DNA of 64,000 bases from Acidobacteriota bacterium (GTDB lineage Bacteria; Acidobacteriota; UBA6911; JACQSX01): positions 124,001 through 188,000 of the forward strand of contig JACQSX010000016.1 of assembly GCA_016211105.1 (NCBI GenBank), given 5' to 3'. The position numbers and the translations under genes were made by a program. Shown piece after piece: positions 18,811 through 28,763 of the stretch (its first letter is position 1; every line of letters starts with the position of its first letter). The notes beneath the pieces are model-generated. The model saw only the letters and a program-made list of their open reading frames with translations, was not told the origin of the DNA and searched no databases.

Positions 18811-20034
18811 CTAGGGGTCTGACCTTGCATCCCGGCGCCGGTACAACTGAGCAAGAACCTCAAAGTGGAAAGTCTGTGGGAATAGGTCCAATATGGAAAA
18901 CTGCTGGACCTGATAAGCGGCGCTGAGCCACTGGATATCACGCACCAGCGTCGTGGGGTCGCACGAAACATAAGCGATCCTTTCCGGTTTGCTCTTCAAG
19001 ATCCAATGGATCACCTTTTTGGAGAGTCCTGCCCGTGGCGGATCGGCCAGCACGCAATCGAAGATTTCTGTGGTCGTTTCCAAGTAGCTGTTCACATCGG
19101 CGGCTACAAACTTAACGTTATCAAGTTCGTTGATGCGAGCGTTATCAACTGCTTCTGCGCAAGCGCGCTCGTTTTCCTCCACGCCCACGACATCGCCGAA
19201 TTGAAAGCAGAGAGGAAGGGTAAAAAAGCCAACCCCGGAGTAAAGATCCAAGAGTCGAGCGCCACCGCCAAGTGAGCGGCAAACGATCTCGTTCAATGTG
19301 GAATTCAGAAATCGATTTGTCTGAAAAAAGCCCTGGCCACTGATGCGGAACTGAATGCGCTGAATGCCGAATTGCATCCAATCGGAAGAGGAGGGGTGAA
19401 GCAACTTCAATCCGGGCATTTCTCGCCGAGCGGCCGCTAGAAACGCTTCCGATAGGGGTGGGAACATCTCCAGTCCCAGTTGTCCGGTGTCATCCATCCA
19501 GATCTGGAAAGAGTCGCAGCCGGCGAGCCAACTCCTTGACTGTAGCCGAGTCAGTAGTTCGTTCATCGGTTCGGGGAGCAGCCGGCAATGGTCGACGGGA
19601 ATCAGCTCATGGGTGTGCTCCCGGAACAGCGCGGCCTTGCCGGATGCAACCAAATGGAACGAAAAGCGGGTCCGATAACCAAACGGTTCCGAGGGATAAA
19701 TGGTGAGCGGTGGAAATGGCTGGCTGAAGTGGTTGCGCTGCAGAAATTCAAGAAAAATCTGTTTTTTCCATTCCAGTTGTGTGGTGTACCTGAGATGCTG
19801 CCACTGGCATCCGCCACAGCCCAGCTTGAAAAATCGGCAGGGCGGGTCGACTCGTTCTGGCGATTTCTCCACCAGAGTTTCAATCATGGCCAGATCATAA
19901 TTTTTCCTTGATTGAACGATTCTGATGTCGGCCACATCTTGGGGCGCCGCACGCCGTATAAACACGGCCTTCCCGTCGTGGAATGTCAGACCGTGTCCCT
20001 GGTAAACAAGTTTTTCGACGCGAACCCGAGGCAT
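18811..20034 (-). CDS. 23S rRNA/tRNA m5U methyltransferase (RlmD/TrmA family)
   Basis: SAM-dependent RNA uracil C5-methyltransferase. The N-terminal TRAM domain spans about residues 1-55. The iron-sulfur motif CRFFKLGCGGCQW lies at about 66-78. The SAM fold carries LLDLYSGVGFFTLPL, ADPPRAGLSKK and the catalytic cysteine in YVSCDPTTLVRDIQWL. At 407 residues it fits RlmD/RlmCD. It is convergent with the preceding gene. Which uridine is modified cannot be read from sequence. Confidence 0.9.
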   Translation of the reverse strand: MPRVRVEKLVYQGHGLTFHDGKAVFIRRAAPQDVADIRIVQSRKNYDLAMIETLVEKSPERVDPPCRFFKLGCGGCQWQHLRYTTQLEWKKQIFLEFLQRNHFSQPFPPLTIYPSEPFGYRTRFSFHLVASGKAALFREHTHELIPVDHCRLLPEPMNELLTRLQSRSWLAGCDSFQIWMDDTGQLGLEMFPPLSEAFLAAARREMPGLKLLHPSSSDWMQFGIQRIQFRISGQGFFQTNRFLNSTLNEIVCRSLGGGARLLDLYSGVGFFTLPLCFQFGDVVGVEENERACAEAVDNARINELDNVKFVAADVNSYLETTTEIFDCVLADPPRAGLSKKVIHWILKSKPERIAYVSCDPTTLVRDIQWLSAAYQVQQFSILDLFPQTFHFEVLAQLYRRRDARSDP

Positions 20035-20405
20035 CAGCTACAGTTTAAAGGTGCGACCTTCAGTCAGGAAAGGTGGAATCTAGAGGAGAGAAGATCGTCG
20101 GAAAGATTACCTATTTCGGGCTGCACAATAAGAAGGCTATACGTACTGTGATCGGCGCACTCGACGTTGAGCGCATTTTCCGTTTCGGATGATATGCTTG
20201 CGTGCGATGGATGTTCAGCTTTTGCAGATTGACGTTGCGCCTCTGATGGCGAGAAGCTATAAAAACGGAGGGATTGGGTTGAATCGGGCGGATAAAATTG
20301 CTCGCGGGGAAAGCATTCCCGCGCGCTTGCTTGCGTGAGCGGTAATGCTCCGGTTAAGTTTGAATTTATGTCGCTGATTTTTCGAGGAAGAGCTGGAGTA
20401 CGGGA
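20035..20405. other. Divergent intergenic region
   Basis: About 370 bases between the methyltransferase gene (minus) and the next gene (plus). No gene or clear structure was found. It must carry promoters in both directions. Confidence 0.4.
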
Positions 20406-20642
20406 ATGATTAAACTGTTGCGGCCGGAACAGCACGTCTGCACTGAGAAAGATGGGCAGGGAAAACGGTGTGACGGATCGTTAAAAGAGTACTACCCGTT
20501 TTCTGACTACTTCAACGAAGTGGATCGAGCTCGCCAGAAGGAGATTGAAAGGGAGATCGGACGTCGAGACAAGAATATCCCCCTATTGCGCTGCCAACTC
20601 TGTGGGCAGCTTTACTACCATCCCCTTTTTAAATGGAAATGA
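20406..20642 (+). CDS. Small protein with a CxxC motif, unknown function
   Basis: A 78-residue protein not recognised as a family. A C-terminal CQLCGQLYYHPLF and Cys residues in QHVCTEKDGQGKRCDGSL could bind zinc. The middle is helical and charged (ARQKEIEREIGRRDKNI). The next gene begins 10 bases after the stop. Confidence 0.55.
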   Translation: MIKLLRPEQHVCTEKDGQGKRCDGSLKEYYPFSDYFNEVDRARQKEIEREIGRRDKNIPLLRCQLCGQLYYHPLFKWK

Positions 20643-20652
20643 CTCATTCTCG

Positions 20653-21504
20653 ATGAGACGCGTTCCGATTTACTTGTTGGTTTTGGCGCTTCTGGGGGAT
20701 GGCCTCTTTGCCTGGGGACCAGCGGGGCACAAATGGATCCATGCCAGGGCGCTGGAACGGTTGCCGCCTCCATTGGCGTCGATCCTTGGCTCTCAACGTG
20801 AGTATCTGGTGGAGCATGCTGTTGATCCTGACTTTTGGCGCGACACGGATGGGGAAGAAAGTCCGCGGCACTTTATCGATCTGGATAAATACGGCGACTT
20901 TCCGTTTCCCCAGTTGACGCTAGATTATGAGCAAATGCTCAGGCGTTTCGGCTTGGAAAAGTTGAAGGCCAACGGGTTAGTGCTCTGGACTATTCCCCAG
21001 GTCATGACCCGGCTGGAAAAAGCATTTCGAGCCGCGGATCAGCACGCAATACTGCGGGAACTCGTGGCTCTGGGCCATTACGTAGCCGATCTTCATCAGC
21101 CTTTTCATGCGGTGGCCAATTACGACGGTCAACTAAGCCGGCAGTGGGGAATTCATGGACGTTTTGAAGTGGAAGTAGCAAACCGGATTCTTCCCACACT
21201 CCAGATGCGATCCGCTCAACTGGAGGAAATCAGCGACCCTTTAAAAGCAAGCTTCGACATCGCGCTGGAGAGCTTTTCCCGGGTAAATGTGATATTAGTT
21301 GCGGACTGGAAGATTGTGCGCGATCTGAAAATTGATCGAGACTCTTTGCCTCGCGATCCCGAGAAAAAATTCGCTGTCTATCCGGAGAGTTATTTCCGAC
21401 TTTTTGCAGCCAGGACTGGGCCTGTTGCGGCGTGGCGCATGCAGCACGCTGCGTGGGCAGTCGCCAGTTTCTGGACCCAGGCGTGGAATAACAGCCGGAA
21501 ATAA
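20653..21504 (+). CDS. Secreted S1/P1 nuclease or zinc phospholipase C-like hydrolase
   Basis: Members are tri-zinc secreted phosphodiesterases. The start at 20653 gives a signal peptide (VPIYLLVLALLGDGLFA/WG). The mature N-terminus WGPAGHKWIHARALERLP has the Trp and His that bind zinc. HFIDLDKYG and LGHYVADLHQPFHAVANYDG supply further His/Asp ligands, with the helix HxxxDxHQPxH typical of the fold. About 283 residues. The substrate (nucleic acid or phospholipid) is not clear. It could be a T2SS substrate, which is inference only. Confidence 0.78.
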   Translation: MRRVPIYLLVLALLGDGLFAWGPAGHKWIHARALERLPPPLASILGSQREYLVEHAVDPDFWRDTDGEESPRHFIDLDKYGDFPFPQLTLDYEQMLRRFGLEKLKANGLVLWTIPQVMTRLEKAFRAADQHAILRELVALGHYVADLHQPFHAVANYDGQLSRQWGIHGRFEVEVANRILPTLQMRSAQLEEISDPLKASFDIALESFSRVNVILVADWKIVRDLKIDRDSLPRDPEKKFAVYPESYFRLFAARTGPVAAWRMQHAAWAVASFWTQAWNNSRK

Positions 21505-21605
21505 AGAGCATCGACCACCAGCCAGGTATTGCGCATCGGTCGTGGTTTGCGGATCGCCTGCCAGATGAGGGCAGATCAGGAAATGAAGACAGCGACCAAC
21601 GAGCA

Positions 21606-22418
21606 ATGGTAAGGAAGTTGCCGGTCTTGATGTTTCTTGTGATCCTCTTCTTTTCAACATCCCTGTGCCCGGCGGGTCGTCCTGCTCTGGATGGGGATGT
21701 GGCTGAGCAAATTATCCAGAGATTTGTCAGGCTCCAGGCGCCTGTAGCGCTGAAAGGCTGGATTTACCGCGAGAGACGTCTTATCGAAAGCCTAGCCGAG
21801 AACGGGCTGGTTCGCAAAAGCGTGGGAGCGGCCTACGAGTGGCGTATCCATGGCGAGGAACGCGAAAGTCGGCTGTTGGAGGTAAATGGGAAACCTGTCA
21901 TTCGATCTTTCGTTAAAGAAGTTGCGCCACCAGATCTCGCCGACCTGACCCTTGAAAGGGTCTCACAGCGTTACGATTTCAAGGTGATAAAATTTGAACG
22001 AATGCAGGGTCTCGATGTCGCCCGTGTGCATTTCGCCCCCAAGAGACAACAGCCTCGGCCCCGAAGCAGGTTGGAAAAAGTATTGAGTCGATTAGAGGGT
22101 GACTTGTGGATGAGTCTCGAGGACAAACAATTGGTAAGAGCATACGCCTTGTTGAGTGAGCCGGTGAAGTTCGGCGGCGGGATCTTGGGACGGGTGAATA
22201 AGCTGGAAATCAGCTACGTCCAGCAAAAGGTGGGGAGCCAGTGGGTCGCCCAGTCTCTGGAATTTCAGGTTGATATGCGCCGCTTTTTGCGCGCCATCCG
22301 AACTCGTGAATTTCGGCATTATTCCGAATTCCAAGATGGTAATTCTGAAGAGAATCAAAGCGCCGCACTGTGTGAATTCAGCCCCTCCGGCATGCGACAA
22401 ACTGTCTGTGAAGGCTAA
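21606..22418 (+). CDS. Secreted protein of unknown function
   Basis: Not recognised at family level. A signal peptide is present (LPVLMFLVILFFSTSLCPAG). The mature part of ~245 residues has beta-strand patterns such as DLWMSLEDKQLVRAYALLSE and KLEISYVQQKVGSQWVAQSL. These resemble outer-membrane lipoprotein-sorting-like folds (LolA-type), a weak similarity. The next gene starts immediately at the stop. Confidence 0.6.
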   Translation: MVRKLPVLMFLVILFFSTSLCPAGRPALDGDVAEQIIQRFVRLQAPVALKGWIYRERRLIESLAENGLVRKSVGAAYEWRIHGEERESRLLEVNGKPVIRSFVKEVAPPDLADLTLERVSQRYDFKVIKFERMQGLDVARVHFAPKRQQPRPRSRLEKVLSRLEGDLWMSLEDKQLVRAYALLSEPVKFGGGILGRVNKLEISYVQQKVGSQWVAQSLEFQVDMRRFLRAIRTREFRHYSEFQDGNSEENQSAALCEFSPSGMRQTVCEG

Positions 22419-23435
22419 GTGATCGTACTCATCGATCCCTTATTTGCCCAACACGATCCGGGAGAAGGTCATCCCGAACGGCCCGAACGCATCTTCGCCT
22501 TGTTACAAATGTTGCAGACTTTCCCCTACCGCGCAGGAATCGAGTTCATGTCGCTGCGTCGTGGATCGTGGAGGGAGGTGGCATGGGTCCATGCGGACAG
22601 ATATCTGGATTTGTTGAAAGAGGTGAGTGGATCCCGAGCAGTTCTTGATCCAGACACTCCGACTTCTCCCAACTCCGTCGATATCGCGCTCGCGGCCGCT
22701 GCATCGACTCTGGCGGTGGCAGAAAGGGTAAGCGATACCAAGAGGCCTGGCTTTGCCATGATCCGTCCCCCGGGACATCACGCGGAGGCAGATCGAGCGA
22801 TGGGATTTTGCCTTTTGAACAACGCGGCCGTTGGAGCGGAATGGGCCTTGCGTGAAGCGGGAGCCCGGCGGGTCGCGATCATTGATTTCGACGCGCATCA
22901 CGGGAACGGCACGCAGCATATCTTCTACCATCGCGAAGATGTTCTGTATGTTTCCACCCATCAGTTTCCGTATTATCCCGGCAGCGGCGCCATGAATGAA
23001 AGCGGCGCCGGCAGAGGGGAAGGCTTTACGGTGAACTTTCCTCTGCAGGCGGGCGTCGGAGACTCGGCTTTTATTCGGATTTACGAAGACTTGGTTCCGA
23101 TCATCCTGGAACAGTACCGGCCAGATTGGATTTTTGTGTCGGCCGGCTATGATGCCCATCGTAAAGATCCTCTAGCACAGTTAGAAGTAACGGAGCGCGG
23201 TTTTGCGCGAGTTACGCAGTCGTTGCAGCGTTGCGCGCGAGACTTTTGTGATGGCAAAATCCTGTATCTGCTGGAAGGCGGGTACGATCTTGAAGCGCTG
23301 GCCGCCAGCGTGAGCGAGTCTTTAAAAGTGATCCTTCAAAAGGCAACTCTGCAAATTGACCCCTTGGCCGAACCAAGAGGATGGAAGGAATATATTGCCG
23401 CGTTACGGCAGGTTCACGAACGCTGGCGCTTTTGA
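22419..23435 (+). CDS. Histone deacetylase family protein (AcuC/class II-like)
   Basis: Zinc-dependent amidohydrolase that removes acetyl groups from lysines, polyamines or other small amines. The catalytic signatures are complete: RPPGHHAEADRAMGFCLLNN (His pair), AIIDFDAHHGNGTQHIF (zinc Asp and His), SAGYDAHRKDPL (zinc Asp) and LEGGYDLEAL. At 338 residues it has the usual length. GTG start directly after the preceding stop, which suggests coupling. The substrate is not determinable. Confidence 0.9.
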   Translation: MIVLIDPLFAQHDPGEGHPERPERIFALLQMLQTFPYRAGIEFMSLRRGSWREVAWVHADRYLDLLKEVSGSRAVLDPDTPTSPNSVDIALAAAASTLAVAERVSDTKRPGFAMIRPPGHHAEADRAMGFCLLNNAAVGAEWALREAGARRVAIIDFDAHHGNGTQHIFYHREDVLYVSTHQFPYYPGSGAMNESGAGRGEGFTVNFPLQAGVGDSAFIRIYEDLVPIILEQYRPDWIFVSAGYDAHRKDPLAQLEVTERGFARVTQSLQRCARDFCDGKILYLLEGGYDLEALAASVSESLKVILQKATLQIDPLAEPRGWKEYIAALRQVHERWRF

Positions 23436-23448
23436 ATGTGATGTTAGA

Positions 23449-23620
23449 TTTCGGATTGCGGATTCGTGAGAGTTGATGATGATTGGCGCCTTAATTGAAA
23501 AGGAGGCGAGACCTCCAAGAGAGTAAAAATATACTCGACGTCTGCAATTAACTCCATCTCTCCGATCGATCCAGCGGCAACTACGCGTTCATTCAAGGCT
23601 GCAATCCGAGATCTAAAATC
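23449..23620. repeat. GATTTCGGATTGCGGATT inverted repeat
   Basis: The left arm TTAGATTTCGGATTGCGGAT (about 23446-23465) is complementary to GCAATCCGAGATCTAAAATC (about 23600-23619). It lies in the convergent gap between the deacetylase and pdxT and is the same family as 7883-7955 and 11625-11837. Confidence 0.6.
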
Positions 23621-23651
23621 CGCAATTCCCACTCCCCTCACTCCGCGCTCC

Positions 23652-24242
23652 TCACTTCAGACTCCCAGTGGACCGGGTCTGCCGGACCGCCTCTAAAAAC
23701 ATCTGGTGAATTCGCCGGTCTGAGGATAACTCGGGATGGAATGTAGAGGCCCAGTGAATTTCGTCTCGTACCCAGATGGGGTCTGGGCCACTCCGGGCGA
23801 GTACCTCTACACTCGGGCCGGCGCGAGTTATCATCGGAGCCCGAATAAAAATTGCTTCGAAGGCGCTGGGATTCAAAACACAGGAATGGCAGATTTGTAC
23901 GTGGCTCTCCAGTTGCCGTCCGTAAGCATTTCGTCTTACCCCGATGTCCATCAATCCCAAACTGATCTGACTGGGGTTCTCTACGTCGCGCGCCAGCAGA
24001 ATCGCTCCGGCACAGGTTCCAAAGATCGGGTGCTCCCTCCCGAAATCCAGCAGGGGCTGGGCAAAATTTTCGTACTCCAGGAATTTCAGCAGCGTCGTGC
24101 TTTCACCGCCGGGGATGATCAATCCTTCGCAGGAAAAGAGTTGCTCCCGGTTGCGCACTTGGACGGCCTCGGCGCCTGTCTGTTGAAGCGCGCGCGCGTG
24201 GGCTTCAAAGTCTCCCTGGAAACTTAATACTCCGATTCTCAA
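23652..24242 (-). CDS. pdxT: Pyridoxal 5'-phosphate synthase glutaminase subunit PdxT
   Basis: Class I glutamine amidotransferase that supplies ammonia to PdxS. Motifs are GVLSFQGDFEAH, IIPGGESTTLLKFLE, the catalytic Cys in FGTCAGAILLARDV, and His/Glu in TFHPELSSD. At 196 residues it is full length. It lies 6 bases downstream of pdxS on the same strand, as in most DXP-independent PLP loci. Confidence 0.96.
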   Translation of the reverse strand: MRIGVLSFQGDFEAHARALQQTGAEAVQVRNREQLFSCEGLIIPGGESTTLLKFLEYENFAQPLLDFGREHPIFGTCAGAILLARDVENPSQISLGLMDIGVRRNAYGRQLESHVQICHSCVLNPSAFEAIFIRAPMITRAGPSVEVLARSGPDPIWVRDEIHWASTFHPELSSDRRIHQMFLEAVRQTRSTGSLK

Positions 24243-24248
24243 TCTCAG

Positions 24249-25130
24249 TCACCACCCTCTTGTCTGCAGCAGTTCCTTCTTGTCCAACTGAGCGATGTCC
24301 AGCCCTCTCATGGCTTCCATTAATTCTTCCGAGATGGCAACCAGTCTCTCAGGATCCTTGTAGTGTGTAACCGCTTGTACAATGGCGCGCGCGCGACGCT
24401 CCGGATCAGAGGACTTGAAAATTCCGCTTCCCACAAAGATAGATTCGGCTCCGAGCAACATGACCAAGGAAGCGTCTGCAGGCGTCGCTATGCCGCCGGC
24501 GGCGAAATTAGGCATGGGCAATTTACCGGCCTTTGCCACCCGCTGAACTAACTCATAGGGCGCGCCGAGACTTTTTGCCTCTGCCATCAACTCTTCGTCG
24601 CTGGCGATCGTCAGCGTACGGATCTGGCGCGTGATTTTGCGAATGTGACGGACCGCCTCCACAATATTGCCGGATCCCGCCTCGCCTTTCGTGCGAATCA
24701 AGGCCGCCCCTTCCCCAATGCGCCGGAGGGCTTCTCCAAGATCTCTAGCTCCGCAGACAAACGGCACTACAAAATCCATCTTGTTCACATGATGTTCTTC
24801 ATCTGCAGGAGTAAGCACTTCACTCTCGTCGATGAAATCGACTTTCATCGCTTCTAACATGCGCGCTTCAGCGATGTGGCCGATACGGCACTTCGCCATG
24901 ACAGGGATGGTGACGGCTTTTTGGATCTCGCGGATTTTAGCGACCGGCGCCATGCGCGCCACCCCGCCTTCCGCTCGGATGTCGGCCGGGACCCTTTCCA
25001 AAGCCATGACCGCCACCGCGCCTGCGTCTTCAGCAATTTTTGCCTGTTCTGCGTTGGTGACGTCCATGATGGTTCCGCCTTTAAGCATCTCGGCCAAACC
25101 GGTCTTTATTCTCAATGTTCCTATTTCCAT
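24249..25130 (-). CDS. pdxS: Pyridoxal 5'-phosphate synthase subunit PdxS
   Basis: Barrel enzyme that builds PLP from ribose 5-phosphate, glyceraldehyde 3-phosphate and ammonia. It contains [34 protein letters not shown], the active-site Lys region [10 protein letters not shown] and [19 protein letters not shown]. At 293 residues it is standard. RBS GGAG six bases before the ATG. Transcription probably comes from the 66-base gap after the regulator gene. Confidence 0.97.
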   Translation of the reverse strand: MEIGTLRIKTGLAEMLKGGTIMDVTNAEQAKIAEDAGAVAVMALERVPADIRAEGGVARMAPVAKIREIQKAVTIPVMAKCRIGHIAEARMLEAMKVDFIDESEVLTPADEEHHVNKMDFVVPFVCGARDLGEALRRIGEGAALIRTKGEAGSGNIVEAVRHIRKITRQIRTLTIASDEELMAEAKSLGAPYELVQRVAKAGKLPMPNFAAGGIATPADASLVMLLGAESIFVGSGIFKSSDPERRARAIVQAVTHYKDPERLVAISEELMEAMRGLDIAQLDKKELLQTRGW

Positions 25131-25196
25131 GTCTTTCTCCTTCTAGTTTTCTAGTTTGCGTCAGGTTTTTGCGGTTTCAGATTCCACCGAACCATG

Positions 25197-26699
25197 TTAC
25201 ATATGCGGTAATTCCACTACGGCGCGGGCCGAATGTGGTCGCGCCTGTGCTTGTTGGGTGATCTCCTTGCCCAATAACTGAATGCCCTTCACGATCTGAG
25301 TTTGCTTCACCGTAGAAACGCTCAAGCGGAACGACCTGGAATCTTCCGTAGTTTGAAAGAAGAGGTCTCCAGGAGTGATTAGAATGCCCTCACGCTGGAT
25401 CTCCGCTGCCAAGCGGCGCGCTGAAACTCCGGCGGGGAGTGTAACCCATAGTGAATACCCGCCATCGGGCAGAGTCCAGTACGTTCCGTTGGGAAAATAT
25501 TTCCTCATTGACTGGACTGCCAGTCGCAAGCGCTTGCCCAGGATTTTCTGCAATCGTTGTAAGTGACGATCATAGTGGCCTTCTGTGATGAACTGGGTCA
25601 GCGCCGCTTGCAGCAGCAGACTGGTGTGGTAATCGGTGCTGAACTTAACTGCGCCCAAAGCCTGGATCAGCGTGGGCTGGGCTACGATCCATCCAATTCG
25701 CAGTCCGGGAAACAATCCTTTGGAAAACGTGCCCAGATAAATCACGCGGCCGGCGCGGTCGGCGGCCTTAACCGGCTGAATGTTCTTACCGCTGGTGCGC
25801 AGATCCTCTTCGTAGCCATCCTCCAATATCGGCACATTGAATTCTTCGCAGATCGATAATAATTGCTTACGGTGCGCTTCGCTCGTACAGATACCGGTGG
25901 GATTTTGGAAGTTGGGTATGGTGTAAACCATCTTGGGAGCACGTTGCGCGGCCACAGAGCGAAACGAATCCAGGTCCAGACCTTCGGACGTCATCGGGAT
26001 ACCGACTACACGCGCGCGGTAAAGGCTGAGCAGCGGAAGAATATTTGCGTAGGTAGGTGACTCCACCACCACTACGTCTCCCGGGTCGACAAAAGTTTTG
26101 AAGAGGAGGTCCATCCCTTGCTGCGCGCCGTTGACAATGATGATCTCCTCTTCGGTGGCGTTCACGCCCCAGCGCTGCATTCGCTGCGCAATCAGCGAGC
26201 GCAGTTCCGGTAGCCCCAAGGCCGGCCCATATTGAAGTAAGGTCGCGCCTCGCTCATGGATTACTTTCTTGAGAATTTGTTCAAACGGTTCAACGGGAAA
26301 AAGACTCTGGTCTGGGATGAGTCGGGAAAAATCCGCCCATGCATGAGAGAATTCCTCATTCCGGGCGGGAAGACGTTGGGTCAAGTTCAGCATCCCAGTT
26401 GAGAAAAAGTTCTCCCAGTTCAGCTCTTTTCGTGGGATTCCATGGAGCGCTCCGCCGCTATCCCCTCCAACCACGCTGGTACCGCGTCCCACATGCGATT
26501 CGATATAGCCTGCCCGTCTCAGCTCTTCGTAAGCAAGACAGACCGTGGTGCGATTCACGCTCAGCTTTTCCGCTAGCGTTCGAGTTGAAGGGATCCGATC
26601 CCCCTTTTTTAGAAGGCCGCGATGCACTTGTTCTTTAATGGCATGGGCAATCTGTTGGTAGATCGGCCCGTCAGAAGGTACTCCTAATTGGATGATCAT
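25197..26699 (-). CDS. pdxR: MocR/PdxR-type PLP-dependent transcriptional regulator
   Basis: A GntR winged helix fused to a fold type I aminotransferase domain. The N-terminus has DGPIYQQIAHAIKEQVHRG and the recognition region SVNRTTVCLAYEELRRAGYI. The aminotransferase half carries NGAQQGMDLLFKTFVDPGD, NFQNPTGICTSEAHRKQL and the PLP-binding Lys in GTFSKGLFPGLRIGW. Being co-directional and 66 bases upstream of pdxS, it is probably the PLP-sensing regulator of pdxST. An upstream start at 26723 is possible. Confidence 0.88.
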   Translation of the reverse strand: MIIQLGVPSDGPIYQQIAHAIKEQVHRGLLKKGDRIPSTRTLAEKLSVNRTTVCLAYEELRRAGYIESHVGRGTSVVGGDSGGALHGIPRKELNWENFFSTGMLNLTQRLPARNEEFSHAWADFSRLIPDQSLFPVEPFEQILKKVIHERGATLLQYGPALGLPELRSLIAQRMQRWGVNATEEEIIIVNGAQQGMDLLFKTFVDPGDVVVVESPTYANILPLLSLYRARVVGIPMTSEGLDLDSFRSVAAQRAPKMVYTIPNFQNPTGICTSEAHRKQLLSICEEFNVPILEDGYEEDLRTSGKNIQPVKAADRAGRVIYLGTFSKGLFPGLRIGWIVAQPTLIQALGAVKFSTDYHTSLLLQAALTQFITEGHYDRHLQRLQKILGKRLRLAVQSMRKYFPNGTYWTLPDGGYSLWVTLPAGVSARRLAAEIQREGILITPGDLFFQTTEDSRSFRLSVSTVKQTQIVKGIQLLGKEITQQAQARPHSARAVVELPHM

Positions 26700-26921
26700 A
26701 ATGGCCCTATTGGAGGATCTCATTTTCAGTTTAATGAACCAATTTTACGCTGTCAATCCTCCAAAATGGATGAGACGCCAAAGGAAGGGAGACGGGCGTA
26801 TACGCGCGTTTTTTTCGATTCCAAAGACCGTTGACTTGCGCCCATGCGGGTTTTTTAAAACTATTTCCTGCAGAGAGGTAGGGATTGGCATAAATTAGGC
26901 GGTCAGGGGAGGAGGAGGCTT

Positions 26922-28661
26922 ATGAGGCTGCGCACAAGTATCATTTTAGGGGCAGTAGGTTTATTTATTGTGGCACTGTTGCTGGCCGTAGTTTTCGGGG
27001 TTCGCGCCGTACGGAAGCCACCCGAAGTGAGGACGGATTCGATCCTGGAGGTGAAGATTGTGGGGGAAATTACGGATGGACCCGTCAGCCATCCTCTTTG
27101 GACCCTATTGGGCGGGGCTAAAAACAATGTTTACGATCTGCGCCGCGCCATTGATCAGGCGGCAGCGGATCGGCGCATCCGCGGAATCCTTTTGGAAATC
27201 GGGTTCAACGATCTCGGTTGGGGAAGCGTGGAAGAGATTTATGCCTCGTTGCAGCGCTTTCGCAAGGCGGATAAGCCGATCTACACGGCGATCGCCAATG
27301 ATTTTGTGGACGAAAAAAACTATTACCTTGCACTGCCGGCATCACGGCTTGTGATGAATCCGGAGGCCGGACTGCTCGTGAATGGTCTGTATGCAGAAGC
27401 GACGTTTTTTCGCAAGGCGCTCGATAAGCTCTATATAAAGCCTGAGTACATCCAATTTAAGGAATATAAATCCGCCGCGGAGCCCTTTACGCGCAAGGAT
27501 ATGTCACGCGAGTTTCGGGAATCCTTGGAGTATGTGGTTCGCGACATCGAGAATCGTTTTGTTCAAGCGGTAGCCGGCATCCGCAAGAAGACGACTGCAG
27601 AGGTGCGAGCTTTCATGGACAGCGGACTCAACACCGCGCCGGAAGCAAAACAGCAAGGCTTCATTGACGATCTGGGCTATCGCGAAGATGTGGAGAAAAG
27701 CCTGCAAGAAACTACGCCCGGCGGAGGCAAGCAGCAGAGTCGTGAAGACGAATTGCGCATTGTATCTCTGAGAAACTATGTGAGGGCGCTCGACGCCGTT
27801 GAGGAGGGCAAATCTCGAGTAGGGCTGGTCTTTGCCAGCGGTGAGATCGCCAGCGGTGAGAGCGATCCCTGGGATGCGATCATGGGGGGCGATACGGTGG
27901 CCGGCTACATTCGCAGCTTGAGGAAAGACAAGGCCGTCAAAGCCATTATTTTGCGCGTCAACAGTCCCGGCGGTTCTGCGGTGGGCTCGGATGTGATCTG
28001 GCGTGAAGTGCGGCAGGCGCGCGCGACGGGCAAACCGGTTGTGGTCAGTATGGGAGATGTGGCTGGTTCTGGAGGATACTATATTTCGATGGGAGCAGAT
28101 CGGATTGTGGCCCAACCTTCGACCATTACAGGATCGATTGGAGTGGTCTTCGGGAAACTGAACACTCGTGGCTTTTTTGAATGGTTGGGCGTGACATTCG
28201 ATGCGGTAAAGACCGCCCGGAATGCCGATATTTTCTCCTTCGTCGATTCTTTAACTCCAGAGCAGGAACAGCGCGTGCGCGCCTGGATGAGCCAGGTTTA
28301 CAACGATTTTGTTTCCAAGGCGGCCGAGGGGCGCAGAAAGTCGTTTGATGCAATTGAGTCGATCGCGCATGGGCGCATCTGGTCTGGAGCCCAGGCGAAG
28401 GATCGGGCGCTGGTGGATGCGCTGGGAGGCCTGGAGGAAGCAGTTGCGCAGGCGCGGCAACTGGCGAAGATCCCGCAGGATGAAAAGATAAAATTTGTAA
28501 TCTATCCGAGGAGAAAAACTTTGTGGGAAGTGATTTTTTCCGGTGAATCTCCGTTTGCCAAAACATTGCAATCGCGGCTTTCCTTGATCGAGACTCCCTT
28601 TTTCAAGTCATTGCAGGAAGCGCATGTTTGGATGATCACACCCGATGTGAAAATCCATTAG
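26922..28661 (+). CDS. sppA: Signal peptide peptidase SppA, 67K type
   Basis: Membrane serine protease (family S49) that degrades cleaved signal peptides. An N-terminal helix (SIILGAVGLFIVALLLAVVF) anchors it. Two S49 halves are present: the first has the general-base Lys in FKEYKSAAEPFTRKDMS (about residue 187) and the second the nucleophile Ser in GDVAGSGGYYISMGADR (about 384). GSIGVVFGKLN follows. At 579 residues it matches the long form. RBS GGAGGAGG lies upstream of the ATG. Confidence 0.93.
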   Translation: MRLRTSIILGAVGLFIVALLLAVVFGVRAVRKPPEVRTDSILEVKIVGEITDGPVSHPLWTLLGGAKNNVYDLRRAIDQAAADRRIRGILLEIGFNDLGWGSVEEIYASLQRFRKADKPIYTAIANDFVDEKNYYLALPASRLVMNPEAGLLVNGLYAEATFFRKALDKLYIKPEYIQFKEYKSAAEPFTRKDMSREFRESLEYVVRDIENRFVQAVAGIRKKTTAEVRAFMDSGLNTAPEAKQQGFIDDLGYREDVEKSLQETTPGGGKQQSREDELRIVSLRNYVRALDAVEEGKSRVGLVFASGEIASGESDPWDAIMGGDTVAGYIRSLRKDKAVKAIILRVNSPGGSAVGSDVIWREVRQARATGKPVVVSMGDVAGSGGYYISMGADRIVAQPSTITGSIGVVFGKLNTRGFFEWLGVTFDAVKTARNADIFSFVDSLTPEQEQRVRAWMSQVYNDFVSKAAEGRRKSFDAIESIAHGRIWSGAQAKDRALVDALGGLEEAVAQARQLAKIPQDEKIKFVIYPRRKTLWEVIFSGESPFAKTLQSRLSLIETPFFKSLQEAHVWMITPDVKIH

Positions 28662-28763
28662 CTTGTTTCTGATTTCAGAACTGTGGAACAATGAGTTTAA
28701 AGTCTAGGCCTATCCCTAGCAGGACTGCAATGCTGCAGCAGGCAGGAAGAAGGGGGATGAGAA

